Below the pieces are notes generated by a model that saw only the letters and a list, made by a program, of their open reading frames with translations, was not told where the DNA came from and made no database searches. A DNA stretch of 64,000 bases from Entomortierella parvispora (taxonomy: Eukaryota > Mortierellomycota > Mortierellomycetes > Mortierellales > Mortierellaceae): positions 1,674,001 through 1,738,000 of the forward strand of contig OY752146.1 in assembly GCA_963573315.1 (NCBI GenBank), read 5' to 3'. Positions 1-11,825 of the stretch are shown here, piece by piece (within the stretch, counting starts at the first letter, position 1; the number at the start of each line of letters is the position of its first letter). Position numbers and translations under genes: made by a program.

Positions 1-219
1 TCTGTTTCTCTCTTCTTCGACAGCAATTATCATTTGTCAACAAAAGCAATTTTATTACTCCTGGGGAGAGGTATTATACACGGGTACACTGGTAGCAAAA
101 AGCAGATCCTTCTATGGAGGCATCGTCATCATGTACAAGGAGGGAAAGAGCGGGGAGTGAGAGAGTAAAAGTATCGGATGTGGATCCACTGGGCGGGGTC
201 TTGATCGATCCTTCGTTTG

Positions 220-2989
220 TTACGCCCAGTGTTCGATATCAGATGCAGTCGTGACAGTCTTGACAAAGTCAGTCGGGTATTCTTTGCGGAGCAAATTGGC
301 GAGGACCTTGCCAGGCCCTAACGAGATGTAGTCGTGAACGTCCTCCTGCTCCCGGAGATAGGCAATGCTGGTGTGCCACTGAACGGTTCCTGTCACCTGT
401 CTGACAAGTAGATCCGAAATATCCTCTACGTTTTCAATCTATTCCAAGAAAACGTTTTTCGTTAGAAATAGATCCTAATGTATTTGTAGCAAGGATGGGT
501 AGATGCATCTCCGCTATAGGATCATAACTTACAGGCTTTGCGGTGACATTAGAAATGACGCTGATAACAGGCTTTTTGAACTGGACATCCTTCAAAGCCT
601 CTCTCATAGCGTCGGCAGCAGGCTGCATCAAGCTGCAGTGGAAAGGGGCCGAAACGGGCAAATCCACAGCACGAGCCGCAATCTTGCGAGCCTGCAAAAC
701 TCTGGATGCATGGTCCACACCCCGGACCGTTCCACTGATGACAACTTGGAAGGACTAGTAGGTTGAGATGAGCAACTATTAGGATCCACCAGTAATACAA
801 AAAAGAGTTCGCATTGCGAAAATACTGGGATTCACGGGTTACTTACGCTGTTGATATTGGCAATCTCGGCAAGCTCACCCGGTGGTAAAGACTGACGGAT
901 CTCCTCCATCGCCTTCACCAGCTCTTCCAGTTTTGAGGATCGAACGACAAGTGCAGACATGGCTGTGGTTCCTTTGTCAGTCACACCTTTGGTCATTGCC
1001 TCTCCTCTTAACCTCTATGGATAGGAAGCAAGAATTACATTAGTACGTTTTCAGAATCACATACACATGATTGTCAATGTGACAGCAAGTGACCAAATAA
1101 AACTTACCACCAACTTGACAGCATCCTGCAAGGTCACTGCCTTGGTCGCCACCAATGCAGAGTACTCGCCCAGGGAATGGCCCAGAGCATACTTGCAAGA
1201 GTCTTCGATTTTGAATCCGCGTTCGGCCTCTAGCACACGCAACATCGCAATGGAAGTCGTCAAAATAGCAGGCTGTGCATTCTCTGTCCTGGTTAGATCC
1301 TCCTGTGAGCCCTCGAACATGACATGCTTCAACGTGCCACCAAGGACATCGTCGGCCTCGTCCACGACCTGGCGTGCTGCAGGATAGGCGTCGTACAGGT
1401 CCTTGCCCATCCCAACAAATTGCGAGCCTTGGCCTGTTTTCGATCCAAGAAGTAGATGTCGACATTGAATAACAGCAATGGTTAATATCATGATCATGTC
1501 AACAGTTTTGATTCATCCCTCCTTCCCCTCGCTTCCCCAGAGCCAGCAAGAAAAGAGCCAGGCGAAAAGGAAGATCGATGGAGCGGAGTACAGCTCAGTT
1601 TTCAAAAATAAAAATAAAAATCTCAGATCGTGAGAATATTTCCGCCTACAAGCCCACAATGCACATGGGCTCTGTCTCCTGTTGGTGTAGGGTTTCTTGC
1701 CCCAGACTCGGTACCCTGTGCAGCTCCGGCACATTGCGCTTCTCCACAATGGCACCATTACGGTGCAGAGAGAGAGAAGACACCAAGCAAACACGCAACC
1801 ACGGGGAGCCAGTCAAGGTTTAGGTCCGGCTGGTCCCTTTTAGGAAGGTGCGGCCATCCCACCACACAAACAGGTCAAGCCATTCGCCCACGCCGAACCT
1901 TGATGACTCTTTTTTTTTGTCCTCTTCTCCACCCACTGGACATCGTTCACCCAACATCACCCACACTCACACGAACAAGGGCCCCCGATTGTCTGCCTCC
2001 TTTGGAGACAAGAAGCCAGGGCACCACACACCATGAGGCATGTCAACCATAAAGCACTGGATATCGGCCCCTTTCTTTCCTCACCAGCACTGTAAAGTGG
2101 CAGCCGGCCGTGTCATCATCACCTTTTCACCTTTTCACCTTTGCAGCCCTTCCCCACAGTTTTCTTTTTTCGGTATTTGGGTTTGTCCTTCTCTCCCCTG
2201 CCCCTCTCTGTTTGTCCTCTCGTCTTGGTCCCTTTGAAAATTCTCCTCTCTGCTGCACCCCTCGTGGGAGGAGATGGGTTGTTTTTTTTCTTTTTTAGTT
2301 CGCGGTTAGCCGCACCCATTTTGCATTGTCCAACCATGACATAGAGGCCCGACATCATCGATCACCCCTTCCTTGATTTCTTGATCTTATTCTACTTTTT
2401 CTTCTTCTTACCTGGAAACAAGATCGCCCAGTTGTTACTATGACCTCCTGCCGACGTCTATTTGAGATAGAAGGAGAGGAAAACAACAAGGTATTATCAG
2501 TACGTCCAATCCTGCCTGCTTTTTTTTTCCTTCTACTTTGGAGCAACATGGCCAGCACGGAGAGGGAAAAAAAGGACAAAGGAAGAAAGGGAAGGGCGGC
2601 AATACCAATGATCTCCTGTTTCTCGGTACGAATCTGTTTGACTGTGAAGGAGACACCACTGCGGAGGATGGTTTTGAAACAATCGTAGAGGCGCTGGCGC
2701 CTGTGCTGCTCACAGTCGTCGGTGTCGATGGTGAAGGTGGTGTGTTTGAACTCGGAGAAGAGCTGGTGGACAAGGAGACGGAATAGACTGGCGCCGTAGA
2801 GGAGGTTCGGATCAGGTTTTGCGAGGCCGGTAGTGGTGAGGCAGAAGAGAGTATGGAGGAAGAGGGGCTCCTAGGCGCGGAGGTGGCGGGGGATCGAGTC
2901 GTCCTTGGGAGGATGCCTCGGGCCAAAGTTGTTATTGGGGCCGCCGTGACCTTGTCGACGACGGCGGAGCGAACAGATGTGCAGGCCAT
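220..2989 (-). CDS. MCT1: Mitochondrial malonyl-CoA:ACP transacylase (FabD/Mct1 type)
   Basis: Transfers malonyl from CoA to acyl carrier protein in the mitochondrial type II fatty-acid pathway. Exons on the minus strand: 2989-2630, 2457-2412, 1433-1108, 1014-847, 754-533, 438-220; they total 1341 nt (446 aa) with all phases agreeing. Residues 1-120 are a Ser/Thr/Pro-rich presequence, probably for mitochondrial import but longer than usual. The FabD fold starts at about residue 130 with AILFPGQGSQFVGMG; exon 2 ends inside FPG and exon 3 resumes at QGSQ. The nucleophile is Ser222 in GHSLGEYSAL. The catalytic His is His339 in LPVSAPFHCSLM. All introns are GT-AG. Intron 2 is 978 nt, far longer than the others (78-172 nt). 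The start at 2989 is the first ATG giving an open exon that joins exon 2 in phase. The family call is firm; the presequence is less certain. Confidence 0.9.
1434..2411 (-). other. Long intron 2 of MCT1
   Basis: A 978-nt intron inside the codon for Gly136 of the FPGQGSQ motif. It has a standard GTAAGA donor at 2411 and a CAG acceptor ending at 1434. The interior is CT-rich on the plus strand with short T runs, and looks more like promoter sequence than like the short introns around it. Short open frames inside, such as 1513-1794 on the minus strand, show no family signature and are not needed for the protein. I see no conserved domain or transposon in it. Confidence 0.75.
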
Positions 2990-3478
2990 CTTGCGAAGTG
3001 TTGCGGAGAGGATGGAAGTTTGACTGTAGATGAGAAGTCAAGAAAAGAGGCAGAAGGGTGATGGACGCGATGAAGAAGAGGAAGAAAGAGAAGAGTGGAT
3101 GGATGGAGAATACGGTGCGCAGAAGAGTGAGAGAAAGTAAAAGTGGAAGTGAAAAGAGTGAGAAACGAAAAAAGACAGGACAACAGGACAGGGCGCCCTT
3201 TTTTTTGGTCTCTCTGACACGCGCTTTTTCTTTTTTCGCCGGGCTGGCTGGTTCCATCCATGCTGCTTTGCAGTCACATCTCTCTTTTTTTTTTTTTTTT
3301 TTTTTTTTTTTGGCCTTCTTTCTCGCTTTGTGCGCCCATTCTTCCCTTCCATGTTTGCCGTCAGCTTGTTTGTTTGTTTGTTTGCTTGCAGGGATGCTTC
3401 ATTTTAACCTTTTTCTTCTTCTTCTTTTTCTACACGCAAACAACTATGTAATCCACCCCTCGCCCATTAGGCCCTGTC
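2990..3478. promoter_or_regulatory. MCT1 upstream region / VPS35 3' flank
   Basis: A 489-bp interval between the MCT1 start and the VPS35 stop, both genes on the minus strand. It contains an uninterrupted T27 run at 3285-3311 (A27 on the gene strand) and purine-rich sequence next to the MCT1 start. No TATA box or further gene is evident. Confidence 0.5.
3285..3311. repeat. T27 homopolymer upstream of MCT1
   Basis: 27 consecutive T residues on the plus strand, about 300 bp upstream of the MCT1 start (A27 on the gene strand). Confidence 0.9.
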
Positions 3479-6400
3479 CTAGTTGACAAGACTGGCATCC
3501 AGCTGCGCGTACTTCTCATCACCAGAGTTCTTGCGGCGCTCCAAGTGGTAGATCGTGTTGCGGAAGTGCGCCTTCACATAGTCAGAGATGTGCGCAGGGT
3601 CATTCTCCAACAGCGACGACGAGTTGGACGAAGGTGGGTGCTGGTCCGGGTTCTCCATGTTGCCCAAGTTGGTGTTGATCAGATCAATCAATCCATTCAA
3701 GTACTTGACCGTAACCTAGTCCCGAAGAGAAGAGAGAGAGCACGTCAATCATCACGATATCGACTCTGGACACAATTGGTTTCATCATTCCTATCTCCCG
3801 TTCATCCTCAAACACTTACCGAATCGTTTTGCTTCTCAAAGTAATAGATATAACGGTTAAGAATCTCGACAAACAATTCAACATTTGTAATTGAATCCAT
3901 GCAAGAGTCTGCAATCTTGAGCGCCTTCTGGAGGCACTCAAGCACTCGCTTGCCATCGCGGTAAGGCTGCACAGATTCCTCGCCATCCTCCTGCTCGCCA
4001 ACAATCATTGTACCCCACCAGAGGTGACTGCAGGTGTAAACGGCACGGCACTGGTCGGGCTTCTTGAGGAGTTTAGCGCCATGGAGGGCACACTTGGTAA
4101 TGAGGGTATCGTAGTGGTCAACATTGAAGCAAGAGGTAGTGCGTAACGTTCCCACCATCAGGGTGATAGCCTGGAACTGAGCCTTGGACTCGGAGATGGA
4201 CTCTTCGTAGATAGTAAATGCCTAAAAGTATTCAATGTTACTTAATACATTCCGTTCTCCAGTTCGACAAGCAAGACATCGCAGTAATCCTTACCTGAAC
4301 AAAGAACTCGTAGCAAATATCTTCAAAGCCACACTCATCCGCACTCTGTCCCGCAAGCAAGAACAAGCGCAGAACAACATCCGAGTTGTCGACCTGACCG
4401 TGGAGAATCTGAATGACCTGATGGATAAATCTGAACAGAGTCGAACACTTCTTCTCCCAACCCTCATCAACGTCCTGGAGCTTCTTGAAGCGCCGGGCGA
4501 GCTTGACGGCCTGGATAACTAGGGGAGGGAACATGTAGCGAATACGCTCACCGCCATCGCCAAACTGTCTCCGGGCAGCAGACAAGATAGCTGCCTGAAC
4601 ATCGGCATCGTCACTCTTGAATAAGTGAACAATACGAGCGAGCTGGCCCTGCTCCTCTGCAAATTCCTCGGGGTCGACGCTTCCGCTCTCTCCGCGGTTG
4701 CTGCGGTTGTTGCGGAAGGGGCTTGAGTTGTGCCCTCCATCCTTTTGATCGCGCACCATAACGGCGCAAATCTCCAGGATTCCATTGACATCCTCGGGCG
4801 TGCTGAGAATAGTTTCGTTCTTCAAAATGGAGCCAACAACTGCATGGGCGATAGCACGGCGAGTCTGATATGGCTGGAGGGAGAGCAAAGCTGGGAAGTT
4901 GGGAAGCTCCAAGAGTGTGAGGATGGATGGGTAATGCTGAATAGGCGCCATCAACAAGTTCTGAAGGTTGGCCACTGTCTCCTTGTGGAGCAGATCGGGG
5001 TTCTCATTGTACTCGATTGCCTTGTCCTTGGCAAAGCCCAAGACTTGGTCTGCATAGCCGAGGTTCTCTGGGTAGCAACTCAATGACAAGTTGATCAGCG
5101 AAACTAGCAACGCAGTAATATCCTGGATGGAGAGATCAGGGCGGAACTATTATAGCCAGCCAAACAAAAGGAGGGGTTGTGAATTGGTAATTAGTTCATA
5201 GGTCAAATCTGACCAGCATGCAAACAAAACAAAACAAAAGGGTCTCTTACTCTGACAAGCTCGACAATCTTTCCCCAAAAGATCTCAAAGAGTTTGACGT
5301 CCTCGGGAATGCCACGGATCTTGCGAACCTTGGGAGTCTTGGGAGCAGGCGCGGCCTGCTCCTCCTCTTCCTCCTCTACTGCCTCCTCGGTATGTTCCTT
5401 GACGTCCGTGCTCTCTTCGCCCTCTTCAGTGGCATCTTCAGCATTCGTCTCTCCTTCAGGCTTCTCCTCTGCATCCTCATCAGCCTTCACAGAGGCGGCC
5501 TTGGGGGAAGCAGCAGGCTCTGAAGCCTCTTCGTCGTCATTGTTCTCAGCTTCTCTTGCTGCATGGGCGGCCAAACGATCAACCAGAGCAATTACAATCT
5601 GCTTTACATTGACCTTGGGGTGCAACTGCGCTGTGGCAGAAAGGAAAGGTCCCAAAGTTCTCAAATGGAAATCGTCGTGGAAAACCTATAGAGAGTAAAA
5701 TGAGGTTAGGTTTGATCCGATCTTCGTTTCCTGGAGATGCAGGTAGTATAACACCCTTGTTTTTTTACCTGGATGATGACTTCCATAAGATACTCCTGCG
5801 CAATGACATCCTTGCAGCTGACAATCTGCTCCAAAACACTAGGCAAAATGGTCTGCAGACGGGTTGGTTAGATCAAACAACTGAGGAAGGGTATTCTGAG
5901 GCTAACCCTGTCCAAATTTACCGATTGGTAGACGTTCAAATCGACGCTGTCAAGCTGACTGAGGCGAACCAGGTTTGTTCCGACAAGAATCCTGAGCTCC
6001 TTGCGCTCCATCTCTCTCTTTTCGCGTTCCCTGGAGTGGCCCTGGTGTTGAAGGCGGACCCAGAGCTTGTTCATCTCGATAAAATTGGTAAGAATGAACT
6101 GGATTGAATCTGTGATGTTGCCCTCGGGTCTACAAAAGAACAAATGCCGATGCAATGCTATGAGTCTCCGTTGCTGGTCAAACAGCCTTAAAAGGTATTT
6201 CAAAAAAGTGCAGGTTCCAGCGATAGACTCTTCCTTACCCATCCTCAGTTCCTAGAGGAAGACCGTTCCTTGTTTGGCCGCTAAGGTAATATCTCAAGAA
6301 CAATCCACGGGTTGGATGTTGGACTCCTCTGGTCATCTCCATCATATCCCGCATGATCTCTTTCACTGGTGCGTCGGGCATCTCCATGTACACACTTCCC

Positions 6401-7081
6401 ACGGTCACCATCAAGTAAAGCCGGGGGACAATGTTCCCTGCGTATTGCACCAATTCGTACAGATCGGCCAAATGGTGACGACCGCTCTGATGAGCCTCCT
6501 TGAGGTAAGTTGTAACGTGGCGAAGGGCGTCAAAGATGGCCATATCTGCAGTGAACAAAAAGTGAAGGAGTATAGTCGTTAGCACGCTGGAAGGGGGACT
6601 ATCACAGGGCGCCTTAGTTAACGGGTTGTTCCAGTCACTGGACCGAAGGTACGGGCGAGGGTTACTTGCATAATTCATAGTAGTTCTTGGGGGTGAGATT
6701 AGAAGTTCTCAGCTCTGAGAGCATGGTGGAGCAGTGCTTGAGACCGTCCATGAGTTTGTTGTTGTCCTACGGACGGTTGCATTGATATGGCAACATAACC
6801 GGTTAGTGTGGAATGAAGGCATGCAAGCAAGAATGAGGCGAGAGGGACCTTTTTTTTTTTTTTTTTTTTGGAGAGGCACTGGCATCCGGTGAGCGGATGC
6901 CAAGCCATTGGCCATAGAAGACACGACATTGAAGGAGTGCACATGTAGTTTTTCTGGGGGGAGGCATGGGGTACATGCTTACCAGGCAGCGCTTCATTTG
7001 GAAGGACTGGACCTTGACGACGCCGAGGGCGTCCTCGAGGAACTTTGCCTGGTCTTCGGCAGATGGCGCTACTGCTGTCAT
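3479..7081 (-). CDS. VPS35: Retromer subunit VPS35
   Basis: Cargo-binding alpha-solenoid subunit of retromer, which recycles receptors from endosomes to Golgi or plasma membrane. Nine exons on the minus strand: 7081-6983, 6766-6670, 6545-6239, 6129-5922, 5852-5769, 5685-5251, 5146-4295, 4221-3820, 3715-3479; 2721 nt, 906 aa, in phase. The N-terminus has the conserved [20 protein letters not shown] block, followed by ELRTS, YYELYMAI and [16 protein letters not shown], which bind Vps26. [20 protein letters not shown] and [12 protein letters not shown] follow. The C-terminal solenoid includes [16 protein letters not shown] and the MFPPLV helix. About 80 acidic and Ala/Pro-rich residues (about 308-385) are inserted between the segments equivalent to LAxHAREx and GIPEDVKLF. 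Intron 2 (6669-6546) uses a GC donor, GCAAGT, required to make YYELYMAI. Intron 1 contains a T20 run on the plus strand. Confidence 0.97.
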
Positions 7082-7389
7082 GGAGAGGAGAAGGGAGGGG
7101 AGTGATGCGGTACAAAAGAAAAGAAGAATGAAAGAAGAAAAGAGAAAATGGTCAGCGGGGGAGTGTCTCTCCTTCTGCCCCGTCTGGGGCTGTCTGTTCT
7201 GTCCCCTCTGTGGTCTCTGTCCCCTTTCCCCGCTCCATGTGGCCGGCCGGTCGGTCGGTCGACCCAGTGACGTGACTGATGTGCACGTGATAAAACTCGC
7301 TTAATTTAACCTTTATTTTATTTTTTCATTTTTATTCTTATTCTTATTCCTGTCTTTGTTGGCATCAAGACTTGCCCGACTTGGCGCTT
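7082..7389. promoter_or_regulatory. VPS35 upstream region with CRE-like and E-box motifs
   Basis: A 308-bp interval upstream of VPS35. It carries TGACGTGA at 7268-7275 and CACGTGAT at 7284-7291, about 190-210 bp before the ATG, and a GGTC tetranucleotide run near 7247-7262. These resemble bZIP and bHLH sites; binding is inferred only. Confidence 0.45.
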
Positions 7390-8386
7390 CTACTTCGGCC
7401 CATATGGCTGCTGCTGGCCGTACACAGGCTGCTGAGGAGGCTGCTGCTGCAAAGGCACTAGCGTAACAGCAGTTCCGTATGCCATCACTTCTGTCATTCT
7501 ATAAAAAGTAAATACAAAACCAGTGTTAATCAAACAGTCTTTCGCCAGCGTACCACAACGACTCTGTAGCAATAGAAAGGACTACTCTTCATGATGCATT
7601 ACCCTCTATTGATTTAGGTAAGGAAATGAATAGTGAAAATAATATGAGAGGCAGTACATGTCAATTGGCATGGGATATGAACATCGTTGGTGTGGAATAT
7701 GATTGCAGAATCTTGATTGACTTACTCCATGATCTCCTGGCCAGTGAACTGCACTCCAATGACAGCTGAAGTGGTAGTTGAGAACAAAGAAACAACAACA
7801 AAAAAAATCCTGGTGAGCAAATGCCAAGAATTTCGTTCCTATGCCACAAACATCTAGTCCCGACAGTGTTACCATTGCCGCCAGCTGCGGCAGCATGTTC
7901 CAGCAATCTCAAGAAAGCCCTCTCACGAGCCTTCTCGGCCATTTCGATATAGGTCGCACTCTCTCCTCCTGTGAAGGCGGAAAAGCCAGCAAGCATTTGC
8001 TTGCCGGCCTGTCATCGATAAAAATATTCTGTCAGTTCACAAAAAAGGTCTCAACGGTCCAACGGTCCAACAGCCCAACAGCCCATATCTTTGCAATGTC
8101 TTGCAATTGCAGTAGCGATAACTCGAATCCAAGGCAAGCTTCTTACATTGGGGTTTCTGACGGTGATACTAAGATCATACAGTAATAGTAGAGTCTTGAG
8201 TTAGTGGACCCAAAACTCATCCTTCCTCATCCTTCCTCCTCATGGTACAAAAAGCTGACGGGCATCTCTTCCGAAAAAGTTTTCATACCCGCGGACGACG
8301 CCATGAGACTGGGCAATGAAGTAGCCAGGGAACTCAAAGGCGGTGGTGGTGAAGCGGCGATCGACGGAGCGGACAGGCTGTGCCAT
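7390..8386 (-). CDS. YbjQ/UPF0145 (DUF74) family protein
   Basis: A small protein of the YbjQ/UPF0145 family, common in bacteria and described as a putative heavy-metal-binding domain; its biochemical role is unknown. Exons on the minus strand: 8386-8289, 8168-8147, 8008-7873, 7765-7726, 7498-7390; 405 nt, 134 aa, in phase. Family hallmarks in order are HGVVRGITVRNPN, AGFSAFTGGESATYIEM, KARERAFLRLLEHA, AVIGVQFTGQEIME and the final strand MAYGTAVTLVP. The C-terminus ends in a Gln/Pro-rich tail. Exon 2 is only 22 nt and supplies ITVRNPN plus one base of the preceding Gly codon; without it the domain is broken. The gene is divergent from the IFRD gene. Confidence 0.88.
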
Positions 8387-9105
8387 GATGGTATATGGGG
8401 CTTTGGGTGAATGAAGAAAAGAGATGGCGGCGAATGCTGTTGGGCTGTGTCTATTGAGAGAAACGGTTTCGTCTGGCGCGTCAAGGCGCATCACATGACT
8501 CATACGGTTACTGTATGTCGGCGATGCGTTTTGTAGTCCACAACAAGGTAGTCCAGGCTGGCACCAGGACGGCACCAGGCAGGCGGACACCGTCGGTCGG
8601 CGGGACGGTTGCAAAGGTTTTCCTTGTTCTAGCCTTCAAAGTATAATACCAATCCGCAGTAGTAATAGAGACATTCGCGTTAGGTTGTGACCTTACCCCC
8701 GCAGCGGTGTCTTCATGATCGCGTTTGTTGGTCGGGGGAAGCGGGCCGCAGCTACAGTGACCAGACTGAGAGCTCAGGGACCGTACCCGTCTCTTCTTGC
8801 AAGGTGCTGATGGTGCCTTGCGGTGCGGATGACAGTGTGTTGAAGGGCGGAGGAGAGGAAGCGTGACTGGGCACGGTCTCGCTTTTTCTTTTTTTTTTTT
8901 TTTTTTTTCCCCTTCTCTTTTTTTACAATTTATTCTCGCTTACAAGTTGGCTTCTCTCCTCTTCTCCATCCCTTCTACAATTCGTTCTCTCACCTCGTCA
9001 TTGTTCTGATTCCATTCATTTACCTTACATTCCACCCACCCTTTCGGCCCCGCAAAGTACGAGCAGACAGCACCACGACAGCAACCCGCGACAACACGGT
9101 CGATC
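8387..9105. promoter_or_regulatory. Divergent promoter region, YbjQ-like (-) / IFRD (+)
   Basis: A 719-bp intergenic region between two divergent starts. It contains TCACATGAC at 8491-8499, about 105 bp upstream of the YbjQ-like gene, and a T20 run at 8889-8908, about 200 bp upstream of the IFRD start. The last 200 bp before the IFRD gene are CT-rich. No other gene is seen. Confidence 0.5.
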
Positions 9106-11136
9106 ATGTACGGAAGTAAACAGCCCACGAACGAACGGAGAAAAGCCGCCTCCAAGAAAAAGAACCAGGACTTGGAGCGAGTCGCCGCCGCAGCATCCTC
9201 TTCTCGTCCCTCTTCTCGCCCTTCCTCCCGTGCCGGCTCCCGAGCCAACTCTGACAACGAGGACAGTGACTTTGACTCTGTTGCCGGGGACGACGGCGAT
9301 GACATGGATGACCATCAACACCACGCTGAACTCACTTGGGAGGCACAACTCAAGGATGCTATTGAGGATTTGAACGAGAAACGCTCTAGGTATACCTTGT
9401 TTTTTTTGTCGCTTTGTTTCTCTGTTGGCAGCTGTTTTCGATGGTGTTGCCACTGTCCCAGGACGTCTTTCTGTTTTGAGATGTACCGAACTGACACAAT
9501 GTTTTTCTGTTTCGTTTTCTCGCTCCACTTCTTCCTGTTCGTCATAGCACGCGAGAGGACGCCTTAACAAGACTTCAAAACATCCTCGCACAGCGTTACA
9601 CGGCCGAACTTCTTGACAGTCAGCGAGATGACCTCATGGACTTGCTCAAAAAGAGCATTAAAAAGGGCGGACTGCGCGAAACTGTCCTGGCTGCCAATGG
9701 TCCGTTCTCTTTCTGTTGCATTTGTCTGTTGTGTGGGGGAGATTCAATCAAGCTTTTTTCGGTCACTGACTTGTGGAAAAAAATTATGTCATTCTCGTAG
9801 TGATCGCATTGGTCTTTATTACCATTGGTGAGGATGATGAAAAGATGTTTACAGACCTGGCCCCGTTGCTCAAGTACACCATTACGAACCATGAACAGGC
9901 CGAGGTCAAAGCTGCGGTAAGGATGGGGTTTTTTTTGTTTTAGTTCAATGCCAAAACAAAAGTCCGTTGGCGTCTTTTTTTTCTAACAAGATCTTTCACA
10001 ACCCTTTGTATCGGCTCATAGTGCATCCATTGTCTTGGAACAGCATGTTTCATCTCGTCGACACCACAACCCTCTCACCTGCCCACCTACGAACTCCTCA
10101 ACTTCTTTTCCGAAATTGCCATCTCTGGAGGTGCTTCCGTAAACGCGTTCCAGAACGGAGATGCGTTGGCTGCAGCCTTGGAAGCCTTCAGTGTGTTATA
10201 CGCAGCACTCTTTGCTCATTTGGGACCCAAGACGATTACAATGCAGGCTCGCCGATACTTCAACAACATCATTCCTGCCACAAAGACCCTTCTGGAACAC
10301 CCCTCCGTCGAAGTTCGCGTAGCAGCAGGAGAGGCCACAGCCTTGATGCTTGAGATCTTGGAACACTATCAGCGACAGAGGGACGATGGCGAGTTCTCGG
10401 ATGATGAAGAGAACAAGACTTCAGAGACCTATAATGAAGACGATCCCGAAGATCTGGAGGAAGTCACGGGAGATTTCCGATATGATGATTTGGATGGCTT
10501 GGTCGCGGCCCTGGGCGCGCTCTCGACAGACTCGAATCGTCATCGGAGTAAGAAAGAGCGCTCAGCAGGACGGTCCGCCTTTAGGGATATTCTGAAGAGT
10601 GTCGAGTCGAATGAACGACCCACCGAGTCGCTGAAGTTTAAAGAATATGATGTCGAGTTTGATGGATGGGGTAAGCATTAATTTTCATTTTGCCATACGT
10701 CTGGCAAGGTACCATGGAGAAGGTTAACTGCTGACCATGTACTCCTTTCTTCCGTCTCTTAGTCGAGATTCTTCAACTCCACTACCTCCGAGAACGATTG
10801 ACCTCTGGATTGCAAACACACTTTGTCCACAACACGACTATTCATACCCTTCTCCCTGCAACTGCGATTTTGTATTCCCCGGGCGTGGGTTCAGGAGGAG
10901 GAACTTTTGCATCAACATCTCGTGCCGCAGCATCAGGGACGCCTCTGCCAGGCTCCAAATCAGGATCGCGCGCGGGCTCTAGACCTTCTTCGGCTATGGG
11001 CATTTACGCAGATGCAGAGGATGCCAAGGCAGAATTGGATCGGGTGGACCGTAAATACCTCAACGCTGAGATGGCCAAGATGAGACAGGTTCAGCGTAAA
11101 AAGGATCGTACCCGCGAAAAGTTTGATGACTATTGA
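9106..11136 (+). CDS. Interferon-related developmental regulator (IFRD) family protein
   Basis: A homologue of animal IFRD1/IFRD2, alpha-helical repeat proteins linked to transcription co-regulation and, for IFRD2, to binding of inactive ribosomes. Exons: 9106-9389, 9548-9699, 9801-9916, 10022-10670, 10763-11136; 1575 nt, 524 aa, in phase. Residues 1-75 form a basic, then Ser/Arg-rich, then acidic disordered leader. The helical N-terminal domain runs from TWEAQLKDAIEDLNEKRSST through LRETVLAAN, FITIGEDDEKMF and YELLNFFSEIAISGG to EVRVAAGEATALMLEI. An acidic linker follows. The C-terminal IFRD segment is SLKFKEYDVEFDGW, VEILQLHYLRERL and the LQTHFVHNTTIH block. The C-terminal 60 residues are strongly basic. 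The family is clear; the role in this fungus is not known. Confidence 0.9.
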
Positions 11137-11825
11137 ACGAGAACAACAAGCATGGACCGTCCTTTTTTTTTTCTCATCTCTTTCATCATGGATCCCGACA
11201 TTGTGATTTTAGTTTTCATTTGTATTCAGTGTCATTTTTTCTCATCATCATCGTCACCCTCTCTCTGTCTGTCTGTCTCTCTCTCCTCCTTCAAAACGCT
11301 TATGTATCATTTCATTAAAACATAAAACAAATGAAGTCATTTTTTTCCAGCCCATTTTCCCAAGAAGGGCTCGAGAGTCGCGCCCATCGCTCTACAGAGT
11401 TTCGATTTGGAGTGGGTATGTAATCCACAACAGGGCGTAGTACATGTTCAATTACAGGTCGGCCAACAACACCCAGCCCATCAAAGACAAAGAGAAACAC
11501 CCGAGAAAGAAGACATCATTAGAATAAACCCTATTCTGTGAGAAATTAACGACGGGGTGGTGTCTCAATCATTCATTTTCACTCATTGGCGGGAGATGCC
11601 CACACCCGTATCATGTCATCGTCATTGTCCTCGTTTCCGATTTCTCTCTTTTTTTTTTTTTTTTTTTTTATGAATTACGGCAGGCGTTCACTTCAAAAAT
11701 GTGAAATTGTTGTATCTTTTTTGGTAAAAGCAGAACAAAAAAAAGGAATGAGTTTTTCTATTTTCAACAAAAGTGGGGGGGAAGGGAGGCGGGGGGAACA
11801 TAATACAATCTTTTTTTCTCATTTT
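11137..11825. other. Convergent 3' flanks of the IFRD and Cys-rich genes
   Basis: A 689-bp interval between two converging genes. It holds CT-rich sequence, a T21 run at 11649-11669 and AT-rich presumptive 3' UTRs. I see no gene or RNA feature in it. Confidence 0.5.

Noticed and set aside
1513-1794. Minus-strand frame considered as the first exon of MCT1 (possible mitochondrial leader).
   Set aside because: It does not supply the required FPG before QGSQ in any phase. The 2412-2457 exon does, and joins both neighbours in phase.
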